Source: Chromobacterium rhizoryzae
GTDB lineage: Bacteria; Pseudomonadota; Gammaproteobacteria; Burkholderiales; Chromobacteriaceae
Reading direction: 5' to 3'
Length of the DNA stretch: 64,000 nt
Assembly (NCBI RefSeq): GCF_020544465.1
Contig: NZ_CP066126.1
Location: 1,984,001 to 2,048,000, forward strand
Under the pieces are notes generated by a model that saw only the letters and a list, made by a program, of their open reading frames with translations, was not told the DNA's origin and searched no databases. Both the position numbers and the translations under genes were made by a program. Position 1 is the stretch's first letter, and each line of letters starts with the position of its first letter. This document shows positions 15,602 through 24,598 of the stretch, one piece after another.

Positions 15602-17626
15602 ATGTCTCGACCCATGCTGCGCACCTATCCCAACAGTCCGTTCAAACTGCATCAACCATTCGAACCGGCCGGCGATCAGCCCGGCGCCATCGTCCAATTG
15701 CTGGAAGGGCTGGGCGACGGCCTGTCCTACCAGACCTTGCTGGGGGTCACGGGTTCCGGCAAAACCTACACCATGGCCAACGTCATCGCCCAAAGCGGAC
15801 GCCCGGCCATCATCATGGCGCACAACAAAACGCTGGCGGCGCAGCTCTACAGCGAGATGCGCGAGTTCTTTCCGGAAAACGCCGTCGAGTATTTCGTGTC
15901 CTACTACGACTACTATCAGCCGGAAGCCTATGTGCCCAGCCGCGATCTTTTCATCGAGAAAGATTCCAGCATCAACGAGCACATCGAGCAGATGCGCTTG
16001 TCGGCGACCAAGTCCATTCTGGAACGGCCGGACTGCATCATCGTCGCCACCGTCTCCGCCATTTACGGCATTGGCGACCCCTCCGACTACCATCAGATGA
16101 TTCTGCATCTGAAGGAAGGGGAGACGCTGGCGCAGCGCGACATCATCAGCCGGCTGGCCACCATGCAGTACGATCGCAACGATATGGATTTCGGCCGCGG
16201 CACCTTCCGCGTGCGCGGCGATGTGATCGACATCTATCCGGCGGAAAGCAGCGACACCGCGCTGCGCGTCAGCATGTTCGACGACGAAGTGGAAACGCTG
16301 ACCCTGTTCGATCCCCTGACCGGCACGACCAAGCAGCGGGTGGGGCGCTTCACGGTGTTTCCCTCCAGCCACTACGTGACGCCGCGCGACACCGTGCTGC
16401 GCGCCTGCGAGCACATCAAGGAAGAACTGCGCGCGCGCCTGGAGTGGTATCAGAAAGAGGGCAAGCTGGTGGAGGCCCAGCGCCTGGAGCAGCGCACCCG
16501 CTTTGACCTGGAAATGCTGTACGAGATGGGCTTTTGCAAAGGCATCGAAAACTATTCCCGGCACTTCTCCGGCCGGGGCCCCGGCGATCCGCCGCCGACG
16601 CTGATCGATTACCTGCCCAAGAACGCCTTGATGTTCATCGACGAATCCCATGTCACCGTGCCCCAGGTGGGCGCCATGTACAAGGGCGACGCCGCGCGCA
16701 AGGCCAATCTGGTGGAGTACGGCTTCCGCCTGCCGTCGGCCACCGACAACCGGCCGTTGAAATTCCACGAATTCGAATTGCTGATGCCGCAAACCGTGTT
16801 CGTGTCCGCCACCCCGGCCAACTACGAGAAAGAACACGCCGGCCAGGTGGTGGAACAGGTGGTGCGTCCCACCGGCCTGGTGGACCCGGAGATGGAGGTA
16901 CGGCCGGTAGCCACCCAGGTGGACGATCTCTTGTCCGAAATCCGTCTGCGCATGGAACGCGGCGAACGGGTGCTGGTGACCACGCTGACCAAGCGCATGG
17001 CCGAGCAACTGGCCGACTACTACACCGAGCACGGCATCAAGGTGCGCTATCTGCACAGCGACATCGATACTGTGGAACGGGTGGAAATCCTCCGAGATCT
17101 GCGTTTGGGCGTGTTCGACGTGCTGATCGGCATCAATCTGCTGCGCGAAGGCCTGGATATTCCGGAAGTCAGCCTGGTGGCCATCCTGGACGCGGACAAG
17201 GAAGGCTTCCTGCGTTCGGACCGTTCTCTGATCCAGACCATAGGCCGCGCCGCGCGCAACCTCAACGGCAGGGCCTTGCTTTACGCGGACCGCATCACCG
17301 ATTCCATGAAGCGGGCGATGGACGAAACCGAGCGCCGCCGCGCCAAGCAGATGGCTTTTAACGCCGAGCACGGCATCGTGCCCAAGGGCGTGCAGAAGAA
17401 GATCAAGGACATCATCGACGGCGTTTACAGCGTGGAGGACGAACGCAAGAAGCTGGTGGACAAGGCCCGCGTGGCGATGTTGGACGAAAAGTCCCTGGCC
17501 AAGGAAATCAAGCGTCTGGAGAAGGAAATGATGGAGGCCGCGCGCAATCTGGAGTTCGAAAAGGCGGCCGGCCTGCGCGACCAGCTCAAGCATCTAAAAG
17601 AACAGGCCTGGATCAACGAGCTGTAA
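15602..17626 (+). CDS. uvrB: Excinuclease ABC subunit B
   Basis: A 674-residue UvrB. Walker A is GVTGSGKTYT; the beta-hairpin region SYYDYYQPEAYVP, the DEXD-like FIDESHVTVPQ, motif SATP and helicase motif VI (QTIGRAARN) follow in family order, with the C-terminal UVR domain (KEMMEAARNLEFEKAAGLRDQ) that contacts UvrC. UvrB receives damaged DNA from UvrA and positions UvrC for incision in nucleotide excision repair. Length fits the family. The start at 15602 is an ATG; a second ATG four codons downstream is possible. No convincing LexA box was found upstream. Confidence 0.97.
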   Translation: MSRPMLRTYPNSPFKLHQPFEPAGDQPGAIVQLLEGLGDGLSYQTLLGVTGSGKTYTMANVIAQSGRPAIIMAHNKTLAAQLYSEMREFFPENAVEYFVSYYDYYQPEAYVPSRDLFIEKDSSINEHIEQMRLSATKSILERPDCIIVATVSAIYGIGDPSDYHQMILHLKEGETLAQRDIISRLATMQYDRNDMDFGRGTFRVRGDVIDIYPAESSDTALRVSMFDDEVETLTLFDPLTGTTKQRVGRFTVFPSSHYVTPRDTVLRACEHIKEELRARLEWYQKEGKLVEAQRLEQRTRFDLEMLYEMGFCKGIENYSRHFSGRGPGDPPPTLIDYLPKNALMFIDESHVTVPQVGAMYKGDAARKANLVEYGFRLPSATDNRPLKFHEFELLMPQTVFVSATPANYEKEHAGQVVEQVVRPTGLVDPEMEVRPVATQVDDLLSEIRLRMERGERVLVTTLTKRMAEQLADYYTEHGIKVRYLHSDIDTVERVEILRDLRLGVFDVLIGINLLREGLDIPEVSLVAILDADKEGFLRSDRSLIQTIGRAARNLNGRALLYADRITDSMKRAMDETERRRAKQMAFNAEHGIVPKGVQKKIKDIIDGVYSVEDERKKLVDKARVAMLDEKSLAKEIKRLEKEMMEAARNLEFEKAAGLRDQLKHLKEQAWINEL

Positions 17627-17722
17627 GAGCCTGTTCATAATCTGCTGCGCTGTGTGAAGCCTTGCACGACGAGTCGCGGGGCTTCCAGCTGACAGGCCCT
17701 GCCTTATCCGGTCTTGTCCGCG
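17627..17722. repeat. Dispersed repeat copy, diverged
   Basis: Starts GAGCCTGTTCATAATCTGCTGCGC immediately after uvrB, matching the opening of the copy at 7572, and ends GGTCTTGTCCGCGAGACG, similar to that copy's closing part. The middle is poorly conserved. Confidence 0.45.
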
Positions 17723-17723
17723 A

Positions 17724-17760
17724 GACGCCCCGCTCGATTCCGAGCGGGGCGTCGTCTTTT
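17724..17760. terminator. Intrinsic terminator between uvrB and the convergent transporter
   Basis: A perfect 13-bp stem GACGCCCCGCTCG (17724-17736) with CGAGCGGGGCGTC (17741-17753), loop ATTC, then TCTTTT on the plus strand. Confidence 0.88.
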
Positions 17761-18728
17761 CAGCGTCCCTCCTCCGCGTGCTGGCGGCGGTAGCGTTGCG
17801 CCAAGGCCGCGCAGGCCATCAGCTGGATCTGGTGAAACAGCATCAGCGGCAGCACGATGGAACCCAGCGCCGGCGCGGCGAACAGCACCTTGGCCATGGG
17901 CACGCCGCTGGCCAGGCTTTTCTTGGAGCCGCAGAACACGATGGTGATCTGGTCCGCGCGAGAGAAGCCCAGCTTGCGGCTCAGCAAGAGGGTGATGGCC
18001 AGCAGCAGGCCCAGCAAGACCAGATTGACCAGCAGCAGCGCGGCCAGCGCCTGCGGCGGCGTTTGTCGCCATAGACCGCTGATCACCGCGGCGCTGAAGG
18101 CGGTATAGACCACCAGCAGAATGGAGCCCTGATCGACATAGCGCAGCAAGCCCTTGTTGCGGTCCACCCAACCGCCTATCCAGCGACGGGCAATCTGGCC
18201 GGTGATGAAGGGCAGCAGCAACTGCATCACGATGTCCAGCACCGGCCCCCAGCCCTGGCCGGCGCCGTGGTGCTTGACCACCAGCAGGCTGACCAGGAGC
18301 GGCGTGATGAAGATGCCCAGGATGTTGGAAGCGGTGGCGCTGCAAATGGCGGCCGGCACATTGCCTTGCGCCATGGAGGTGAAGGCGATGGACGATTGCA
18401 CGGTGGAAGGCAGCAGGCACAGATAGAGGACGCCGAGATAGAGTTCCGGCGTCAGCAGGGGCTGCAAGACGGGCCGCAAGGCCAGGCCGAGCGCGGGGAA
18501 GAGCAGGAAGGTGCAGCTCAGCACCACCAGGTGCAGCCGCCAATGCGCGGCGCCGGCCAGCACCGCTTCGCGCGACAATTTGGCGCCGTGCAGAAAGAAC
18601 AACAGCGCAATCGCCAGATTGGTGACGAGGTTGAAGGCGGCGGCGACATCGCCGGAGCAGGGCAGCGCGGTGGCCAGCGCGACGGTGGCGAGCAGGGACA
18701 GCGTGAAGGCGTCGAGTAGTTTGGGCAT
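17760..18728 (-). CDS. Bile acid:sodium symporter family transporter (YfeH/SBF-like)
   Basis: A 322-residue polytopic membrane protein with about nine to ten segments. Features of the SBF-like (PF13593) group include ALLFFLHGAKLSREAV, LPSTVQSSIAFTSMAQGN and the crossover region FCGSKKSLASGVPMAKVLF. These transporters move organic anions with sodium, but the substrate is not known for this subgroup. The ATG at 18728 begins MPKLLDAF, the usual family start; a TTG at 18749 would add seven residues. It is divergent from the LysR regulator with a 95-base gap, which suggests that regulator controls it. Confidence 0.85.
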   Translation of the reverse strand: MPKLLDAFTLSLLATVALATALPCSGDVAAAFNLVTNLAIALLFFLHGAKLSREAVLAGAAHWRLHLVVLSCTFLLFPALGLALRPVLQPLLTPELYLGVLYLCLLPSTVQSSIAFTSMAQGNVPAAICSATASNILGIFITPLLVSLLVVKHHGAGQGWGPVLDIVMQLLLPFITGQIARRWIGGWVDRNKGLLRYVDQGSILLVVYTAFSAAVISGLWRQTPPQALAALLLVNLVLLGLLLAITLLLSRKLGFSRADQITIVFCGSKKSLASGVPMAKVLFAAPALGSIVLPLMLFHQIQLMACAALAQRYRRQHAEEGR

Positions 18729-18802
18729 GGGGCGATGCGGCGATGGCAAGGGATGCCGCTATTGAACCGCAGCTCAATTGAGAATACAAATGCATTTATC
18801 TG

Positions 18803-18812
18803 ATCAATTGAT
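18803..18812. promoter_or_regulatory. Candidate LysR-type operator
   Basis: The palindrome ATCAATTGAT sits in the short divergent intergenic region between the transporter and the LysR gene, 11 bases before the LysR start. A partial repeat (TAATTGATA) follows. The position suits autoregulation. Assignment is tentative. Confidence 0.35.
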
Positions 18813-18823
18813 GAGTAATTGAT

Positions 18824-19747
18824 ATGAATGTGACTTTGCGCCAACTGCGAGTGTTCCAGGCCGTGATCGAGCTGGGCGGCTTCAGCCGCGCCGGCGACGC
18901 GCTGGGTCTGACCCAGCCGGCGGTCAGCCGCGCGGTGCGGGAGCTGGAACAGGCACTGGATCTGCGCTTGTTCGACCGCACCACGCGCGAGGTGGAGCCC
19001 ACCGCCGCGGCTCGCCGTTTGCAGGGAAAGCTGACGCGGGTGCTGGAGGCGCTGCAGGACGCGCTGGGCGAAGCCCGGATGGAGGGCGCGCAGGCGCACG
19101 GCGTGGTGCGGGTGGCCAGCAGCCCCACCTTGTCGGCCAGCCTGATGCCTTTGTTGATCGCGCGGTGCCGGCAGCGCTATCCGCAGCTGAAGCTGGTGTT
19201 GCACGACCAGGTGCAGCGCCTGAACATAGACGCGGTCACGGGCGGACAGGTGGATTTCGGCCTGGTGGTGGAGCCCGACGCGGCCGCGGCGCTGGACAGC
19301 GAGCCCCTGCTGGAAGACGACTTCTGGCTGGTGTGCCGCAGCGACCACGCCTTGGCCGGCCAGGACGCGGCGCATTGGTCGCAACTGGACGGCCAGCCGC
19401 TGGTCTTGCTGGACCACAGCTCGGGCAGCCGCCGGCTGATAGACGACTTGCTGGCCCGGCACGGCCTGGCCTGCGAAGTGGCGCAGCAATTGGGGCACTC
19501 GCAGTCGGTGTTCCGCATGGTGGCGGCCGGCCTGGGCCTCAGCGTCGCGCCGGGACTGGCCATGCCGCCGCCCGCCGGCGGCGGCTTGAGCGTATTGCCC
19601 TTGCTGCCGGTGGAGAGGCGCCGCATCGTCTTGATCAAACGGCCCAACCGTTCCTTGTCGCCGCTGGCGCGGAAAGTGTGGCAGCTGGCGCTGGAAATGC
19701 GCGAGGAACTGGCCGCCGTGGCACGGCCGGCCGCCTGGGGCGGCTGA
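18824..19747 (+). CDS. LysR-family transcriptional regulator
   Basis: A 307-residue LTTR. The N-terminal winged helix (LRQLRVFQAVIELGGFSRAGDALGLTQPAVSRAVRELE, residues about 5-42) is textbook, followed by a linker helix and a periplasmic-binding-like effector domain from about residue 90. The divergent placement from the SBF-type transporter suggests it regulates that gene in response to the transported compound. The effector is unknown. The ATG at 18824 begins the HTH as usual in the family. Confidence 0.93.
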   Translation: MNVTLRQLRVFQAVIELGGFSRAGDALGLTQPAVSRAVRELEQALDLRLFDRTTREVEPTAAARRLQGKLTRVLEALQDALGEARMEGAQAHGVVRVASSPTLSASLMPLLIARCRQRYPQLKLVLHDQVQRLNIDAVTGGQVDFGLVVEPDAAAALDSEPLLEDDFWLVCRSDHALAGQDAAHWSQLDGQPLVLLDHSSGSRRLIDDLLARHGLACEVAQQLGHSQSVFRMVAAGLGLSVAPGLAMPPPAGGGLSVLPLLPVERRRIVLIKRPNRSLSPLARKVWQLALEMREELAAVARPAAWGG

Positions 19748-19931
19748 GCTCGCCGAGCCGCGCCGGCTGGAAAAGACGAAGGCGGCGGGCTATTTAGATA
19801 CTACAGGGGCAAAAACGAGATCCGGACCGCCGCGCGGCCAAGCACAGCGCGGCGGGGCGCGGTCGCGGAAGCTCGCAGCCGGCGTCGATAGTGAAAACAG
19901 CCAGCACGAGATGGGCTAGATGGGGGAGACG

Positions 19932-21149
19932 ATGCCGCAAATCTTGGTGGTTGACGACGAAGCCGTGTCCCGGCAATTCCTGACCGCGGTATTGCGGCAG
20001 CTGGGCATGGGCAAGATTTCCGAGGCGGTCGACGGCCTGGACGCGCTGATGCAGCTGGATGCCGGCGACCGGGCCTTTGATCTGATTTTTTGCGATCTGG
20101 ACATGCCGCGCATGGACGGCGTCGAGTTCGTGCGTCATTTGGGCGAGAGGGCTTATTGCGGCAAATTGCTGATCACCAGCGGTTTCGACGAAAGGGTGCT
20201 GGACAGCGTGGCGGATCTGGCGCGAATGTACGCGCTGCGTTTGTGCGGCGTCTTGCCCAAGCCGGTGGATCCGGAGCAATTGCTGGCGATGCTGGCCGCG
20301 CCCGTCGCGCCCGGGGAAGCGGTGTGCCTGCCTTTGGAACGGATCAACAGCGAGGAACTGCGCCTGGGCATAGAGCGCGGCGAGGTGGTGCCGTTTTTTC
20401 AGCCGCAGGTGGATGTGGCCAGCGGCCGGGTGTTGAGCGTGGAAGTGCTGGCGCGCTGGCTGCATCCGCAGCTGGGCTTGCTCGGGCCGTTGCAGTTCAT
20501 CGAACTGGCGGAACAAAGCGGCCTGATCACGCAGATGACCAAGCGTTTGTTCGCGGACGCGTCGCAAGCGCTCAAACGCCTGGACGCGCGGCAGCGTCTG
20601 GACATGTCGGTCAATCTTTCCATGCAATCCCTGAAGGACTCCAGTCTGGTGGCTGCTTTGGTCGCGATTGCGAACGAAGCCGATCTTGAGATGTCCCGGG
20701 TGACGTTCGAGGTCACGGAAAGCGGCGTGATGGCGGACCCGGCCTCGGCGCTGGAAATCATGACGCGCTTGCGTCTGAAAGGCGCCGGCCTGGCAATTGA
20801 CGATTTCGGCACCGGCTTCGCCAGCATGGACCGGCTGGCGCGCATCCCGTTCACCGAATTGAAAATCGACAAGGGCTTCGTCATCGACGCCGCGAGCAAC
20901 GCCACCAACCGCTCCATTTTCCTGGCCAGCGTGGAATTGGGCCGCCGGTTGGGCTTGAAAGTGGTGGCCGAGGGCGTGGCTTCCGAGGCCGAGTGGGGCT
21001 TGTGCCAGGCATTCGGCGTATCGGCGGCCCAAGGTTCCCTGATCTCCCCGCCGGTGGACGAGGCCTCCTTCGCCGAGTGGCTGGCGAATTGCGGCGGAGG
21101 CGTGCCGCAGTCGGCGCGGGATTGGGTATTCATTGCAGCGCACACCTAA
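19932..21149 (+). CDS. Response regulator with EAL (c-di-GMP phosphodiesterase) output
   Basis: About 405 residues: N-terminal receiver (ILVVDDEAVSR, phospho-acceptor in IFCDLDMPRMDG near residue 56, LITSG, and LPKPVD with the conserved Lys) and a C-terminal EAL domain. Catalytic residues appear intact: EVLARW in place of EALLRW, VNLSM, EVTES, DDFGTG, LKIDKGF, VVAEGV and AAQG. It should hydrolyse c-di-GMP to pGpG under control of phosphorylation. I prefer the ATG at 19932 because GGGGGAGA lies five bases upstream; the ATG at 19920 lacks this. The hybrid kinase two genes downstream is the likely phosphodonor through its HPt domain. Same-strand spacing is 11 bases. Confidence 0.9.
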   Translation: MPQILVVDDEAVSRQFLTAVLRQLGMGKISEAVDGLDALMQLDAGDRAFDLIFCDLDMPRMDGVEFVRHLGERAYCGKLLITSGFDERVLDSVADLARMYALRLCGVLPKPVDPEQLLAMLAAPVAPGEAVCLPLERINSEELRLGIERGEVVPFFQPQVDVASGRVLSVEVLARWLHPQLGLLGPLQFIELAEQSGLITQMTKRLFADASQALKRLDARQRLDMSVNLSMQSLKDSSLVAALVAIANEADLEMSRVTFEVTESGVMADPASALEIMTRLRLKGAGLAIDDFGTGFASMDRLARIPFTELKIDKGFVIDAASNATNRSIFLASVELGRRLGLKVVAEGVASEAEWGLCQAFGVSAAQGSLISPPVDEASFAEWLANCGGGVPQSARDWVFIAAHT

Positions 21150-21160
21150 GCGAGAAAACC

Positions 21161-21670
21161 ATGAAACGACTTGGAATCCTGTTGTTGCTGCTCGGCCTGG
21201 CCGCCGCGGCGCCCTTGGCCGCGGCGGTCGACGCTTTGGCCAAGCCCGCCGGCAAGGCGGTGCTGGTGATCAGCGGCAACGTCGGCCAAAAAAACCAGGG
21301 CGACGTCGCCGCCTTCGACATGGCCATGCTGGCCAAACTGCCTCAGCGCAGTTTCAGCACCCACACGCCGTGGTACCCGGGCTTGACCCGCTTTTCGGGG
21401 CCCTTGCTGCGCGACGTGCTGGCCGCCGCCGGCGCCCACGGCAAACTGTTGAAAGCGGTGGCGCTGAACGACTACAAGACCGATATCCCCTTTGACGACG
21501 CCAGCCGCTTCGACGTGATCCTGGCGACTCAGATGAACGGCAAACCGATGCCGGTGCGGGAAAAAGGGCCCTTGTTCATCGTCTACCCCTACGATTCGCA
21601 AGAAGAGCTGCGTTCGGAGCTGTATTACAACCGTTCCGCCTGGCAACTCAAATCCCTGCAGGTGCATTGA
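21161..21670 (+). CDS. Periplasmic molybdopterin-oxidoreductase-fold protein, probably non-catalytic
   Basis: A 169-residue protein with a signal peptide (MKRLGILLLLLGLAAAAPLAAA). The mature region, with DMAMLAKLPQRSF, RFSGPLLRDVL, ALNDYKTDIPFDD and GPLFIVYPYDS, resembles the small SUOX/YedY-like Mo-binding fold (Oxidored_molyb). It contains no cysteine at all, so the thiolate ligand of molybdenum is missing and enzyme activity is unlikely. It sits five bases before a membrane hybrid kinase and after an EAL response regulator; a ligand-sensing partner of the kinase is a reasonable inference. The start at 21161 follows a GAGAAAACC ribosome region. Confidence 0.75.
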   Translation: MKRLGILLLLLGLAAAAPLAAAVDALAKPAGKAVLVISGNVGQKNQGDVAAFDMAMLAKLPQRSFSTHTPWYPGLTRFSGPLLRDVLAAAGAHGKLLKAVALNDYKTDIPFDDASRFDVILATQMNGKPMPVREKGPLFIVYPYDSQEELRSELYYNRSAWQLKSLQVH

Positions 21671-21675
21671 GCGCG

Positions 21676-23901
21676 ATGAAGACGCCGCAGCGAAGCTATT
21701 CCGCCTGGCGCAGCCTGATCTTGATCGGGGCGACGCTGGCCTGCGTGTTCGCCGGAGTGGCCTATATCCAGGTGCGGCAGGCGGACATGCTGAACACCGC
21801 GGCGCGCTACGAAGGCGACAATATCGTATGGGCCTACTTTCAGCTCGAAACCGAATCGATGCGGCTGCAGACGACGATAGAACATGTGCTGAACCATGAG
21901 CAGGACCGGGCCGAACTGCAGGAGCGCTACGACATCTTCGTCAGCCGCGTGGGCGTGGTCGACCACGGCCTGTATTCCAGCCTGCTGGACGGCACCCAGG
22001 AATACCAGCAGGCCCGGCCCAAACTGGACGCCTTCATCCGCAAGGCCGACGCTTATTTCGGCCGCCAATCCGGCGCGGAGCTGGAGCTGGACGGCCTGCG
22101 GCGGCTGGACACCGAACTGGACTTGCTGAGCGGTCCGCTGCACGACCTGTCGCTGGTGGCCAACCAGCGCATGGCGGAACAGGTGGACGCGCGCAATAAA
22201 AGCATGCAGCAGCACATCGTGGTCAGCAATTGGCTGATGGCCTTCGAATGGGCGCTGATCCTGGGCTTCGCCACCATCGTGGTGCGGCAGCTGCGGCAAC
22301 TGGAACGCCGACGCCACGAACTGGAGGAACTGACCGACGTGCTGGAGCAGGCCCGGGTCCAGGCCGAGGCCGGCAGCATGGCGAAAAGCGTGTTTCTCGC
22401 CAATATGAGCCATGAAATCCGCACCCCGCTCAACGGCGTGCTGGGCATGCTCTCCTTGCTGGGGGATTGCAATCCCACGCCGGTGCAGGCCGATTACATC
22501 AAGACCGCCGAAGAATCCGCCCGCCACCTGATGGCCCTGTTGAACGACGTGCTGGACGCCAGCAAGCTGGAATCGGGCAAGCTCGATCTGCTGCCCACGG
22601 TGTGCAATCTGCGGCAACTGCTGCTGCAATGCGAAAGCCTGATGCGCGGACAGGCGGTGTCCAAAGGGCTGGCCATGCGCATGGCGCTGGATTTGAACGT
22701 GCCCGAATGGGTGTTGTGCGATCCCACCCGCTTGCGGCAGATCCTGCTCAATCTGCTCAGCAACGCGATCAAGTTCACCGAGATCGGCGCGGTAACTATA
22801 CAGGCGGAGGCCGCGGAATCGGGCGCGGAAGCCGGCGCCGTGCTGCGGATCACGGTCCGGGACACCGGCATCGGCATGGACGACGCCACATTGGCGCGCT
22901 TGTTCAAGCGTTTCTCTCAGGGCGACAGCTCCACCGTGCGTCAGTACGGCGGCAGCGGCCTGGGACTGGAGATTTCCCAGAACCTGGCGCAGCTGATGGG
23001 CGGCGACATCACCGTGCACAGCGCGCTGGGCGCCGGCAGCGTCTTCGTGCTGTCGCTGCCTTTGCAGGCGATGAACGCGCCGGAGGGCCGGGCCAAGACG
23101 GGCTCGGAAGCGGACCCGGCGGGGCTGGAGCGTCAGCTGCGCGTCCTGGTGGTGGACGACAATCCGATCAATCGCAAATACATGCAGGCGATGCTGCAAA
23201 AGCAAGGGCATCTGGTCACCGTGATCCAGGACGGCGCGGAAGCCGTGGAGGCGGCCGCCCGGCAGCCCTTCGATTTGGTCTTGATGGACTTGCACATGCC
23301 GGCGATGGACGGCATCGAGGCGACCGGGCATTTGCGCGAGCGCGCGATGACGCCGGGGATGAAGATCGTCGCGCTGACGGCGGACGTCCTCGCGGAAACG
23401 CGGGACAAGGCTCTGGCCGGCGGCCTGGACGATTTCCTGGCCAAACCGCTGCATGTGACGGAGTTTCACGCCATGCTGGAGCGTCAGTTCGGCAATGGGC
23501 CGGCGCGGGAGCCGAACGCCGAGCCCACCTTGCTGCCGGCCTTGCTGGACGTGGCGATGATCGAAAAAATGACCGAAATGCTGACCCTGGAAAAATACCG
23601 GGAGCTGGTGGCGCAATTCTTCGCCGGCAAGGTGGGCCGGGTCGACGAGCTGCTGGCCGCCGCGCTGGCCGGTCAGCGAGATCAGGTGCGACGCCACTCG
23701 CACAATCTGAAGGGGGCCGCGCTGACCCTGGGCTTCAGCGCGCTGGGCGGATCCTGCGCCGGGCTGGAGCGCTTGGCGCTGGCGGCGGAGGAGGGCTTGG
23801 CCGACGAGGCGGAAAGAGTGGGCCTGCTGTTCGACTCGACGCGCAGCGCCTGCATCGCGGCCGGCTATCTGGCCGGCATGGATTTGCCGGCGCTGCGTTA
23901 G
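21676..23901 (+). CDS. Hybrid sensor histidine kinase with receiver and HPt domains
   Basis: A 741-residue membrane kinase. A first transmembrane helix near residues 15-33 and a second near 180-200 bracket a periplasmic helical sensor. Then come a coiled linker, the dimerisation domain with His246 (MSHEIRTPLNG), ATPase boxes (LSNAIKF, DTGIGMD, GGSGLGLEIS), a receiver with Asp538 (VLMDLHMPAMDG) and Lys in LAKPL, and a C-terminal HPt with His676 (SHNLKGAA). This is the complete His-Asp-His relay of BarA/ArcB type. A phosphoryl group could pass to the receiver-EAL protein encoded upstream. The ATG at 21676 is used; the upstream TTG overlaps the preceding stop. The signal sensed is unknown. Confidence 0.92.
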   Translation: MKTPQRSYSAWRSLILIGATLACVFAGVAYIQVRQADMLNTAARYEGDNIVWAYFQLETESMRLQTTIEHVLNHEQDRAELQERYDIFVSRVGVVDHGLYSSLLDGTQEYQQARPKLDAFIRKADAYFGRQSGAELELDGLRRLDTELDLLSGPLHDLSLVANQRMAEQVDARNKSMQQHIVVSNWLMAFEWALILGFATIVVRQLRQLERRRHELEELTDVLEQARVQAEAGSMAKSVFLANMSHEIRTPLNGVLGMLSLLGDCNPTPVQADYIKTAEESARHLMALLNDVLDASKLESGKLDLLPTVCNLRQLLLQCESLMRGQAVSKGLAMRMALDLNVPEWVLCDPTRLRQILLNLLSNAIKFTEIGAVTIQAEAAESGAEAGAVLRITVRDTGIGMDDATLARLFKRFSQGDSSTVRQYGGSGLGLEISQNLAQLMGGDITVHSALGAGSVFVLSLPLQAMNAPEGRAKTGSEADPAGLERQLRVLVVDDNPINRKYMQAMLQKQGHLVTVIQDGAEAVEAAARQPFDLVLMDLHMPAMDGIEATGHLRERAMTPGMKIVALTADVLAETRDKALAGGLDDFLAKPLHVTEFHAMLERQFGNGPAREPNAEPTLLPALLDVAMIEKMTEMLTLEKYRELVAQFFAGKVGRVDELLAAALAGQRDQVRRHSHNLKGAALTLGFSALGGSCAGLERLALAAEEGLADEAERVGLLFDSTRSACIAAGYLAGMDLPALR

Positions 23902-24030
23902 CCGCGGGGGCGGAGGGAAAATAGCCGGCGCCTTTCTCGCGGACGCGTAGCCGGCGGCGGAAGTGATAAGATCGGGGCGAGTGGGTGCCTGAATCCCATA
24001 CTGAATAAAAATAGAGAGCCGAAGCCGTCC

Positions 24031-24528
24031 ATGAGCCAGAACGATTGCTTGTCCATTTTATTTGTTTGCATGGGAAACATCTGCCGGTCGCCAACGGCGG
24101 AAGGGGTGATGCGCGCCAAGCTGAAGCGCGCGGGCCTGGAGGCGCGGATTGAAGTGGAGTCGGCGGGCACGCACGGCTACCATGTCGGCGAAGCGCCGGA
24201 CCGGCGCACCTGTCAGGCGGCGCTGCGTCGCGGCTACGACCTGTCCGATTTGCGGGCAAGACAGGTGGAGGCGCGCGATTTCGAGCGTTTCGACTGGATT
24301 TTGGCCGCCGACCGGCAAAATTTGGCTTTGTTAAATACCCAATGTCCGCCATCCTATCGGGGCAAGCTGCATTTGCTGCTGGAGCCGCTGTCCGGCGCCG
24401 CCCGCGACGTGCCCGATCCCTATTACGGCGGCGCAGGCGGTTTCGACACCGTGCTGGATCTGGTGGAGGCGGCTTGCGACGCCTGGCTGGCCCGCATCGC
24501 GGACGCCGAAACGGAGCCGGCGCCATGA
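24031..24528 (+). CDS. Low-molecular-weight protein-tyrosine phosphatase
   Basis: A 165-residue LMW-PTP with the P-loop VCMGNICRS (nucleophile Cys13, Arg19), the ESAGTHGYHVGEAPD substrate region and the general-acid loop VPDPYYGG. These enzymes dephosphorylate protein tyrosines; bacterial forms usually act with BY-kinases in exopolysaccharide export, but no kinase or polysaccharide gene is nearby. Its position just before the CheB-like and flagellar genes may be chance. It is a complete, apparently active copy. Confidence 0.93.
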   Translation: MSQNDCLSILFVCMGNICRSPTAEGVMRAKLKRAGLEARIEVESAGTHGYHVGEAPDRRTCQAALRRGYDLSDLRARQVEARDFERFDWILAADRQNLALLNTQCPPSYRGKLHLLLEPLSGAARDVPDPYYGGAGGFDTVLDLVEAACDAWLARIADAETEPAP

Positions 24529-24598
24529 AGCCGTTTGACGCGGCGGCGCCGTGCGCGCGGGCTGTTTTTACAATAACCAGAGAAAGCCAAGGACGCGT

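Noticed and set aside
21161..21670. Active molybdopterin oxidoreductase
   Set aside because: The fold resembles the family but the protein has no cysteine for the Mo site, so I annotate it as non-catalytic.
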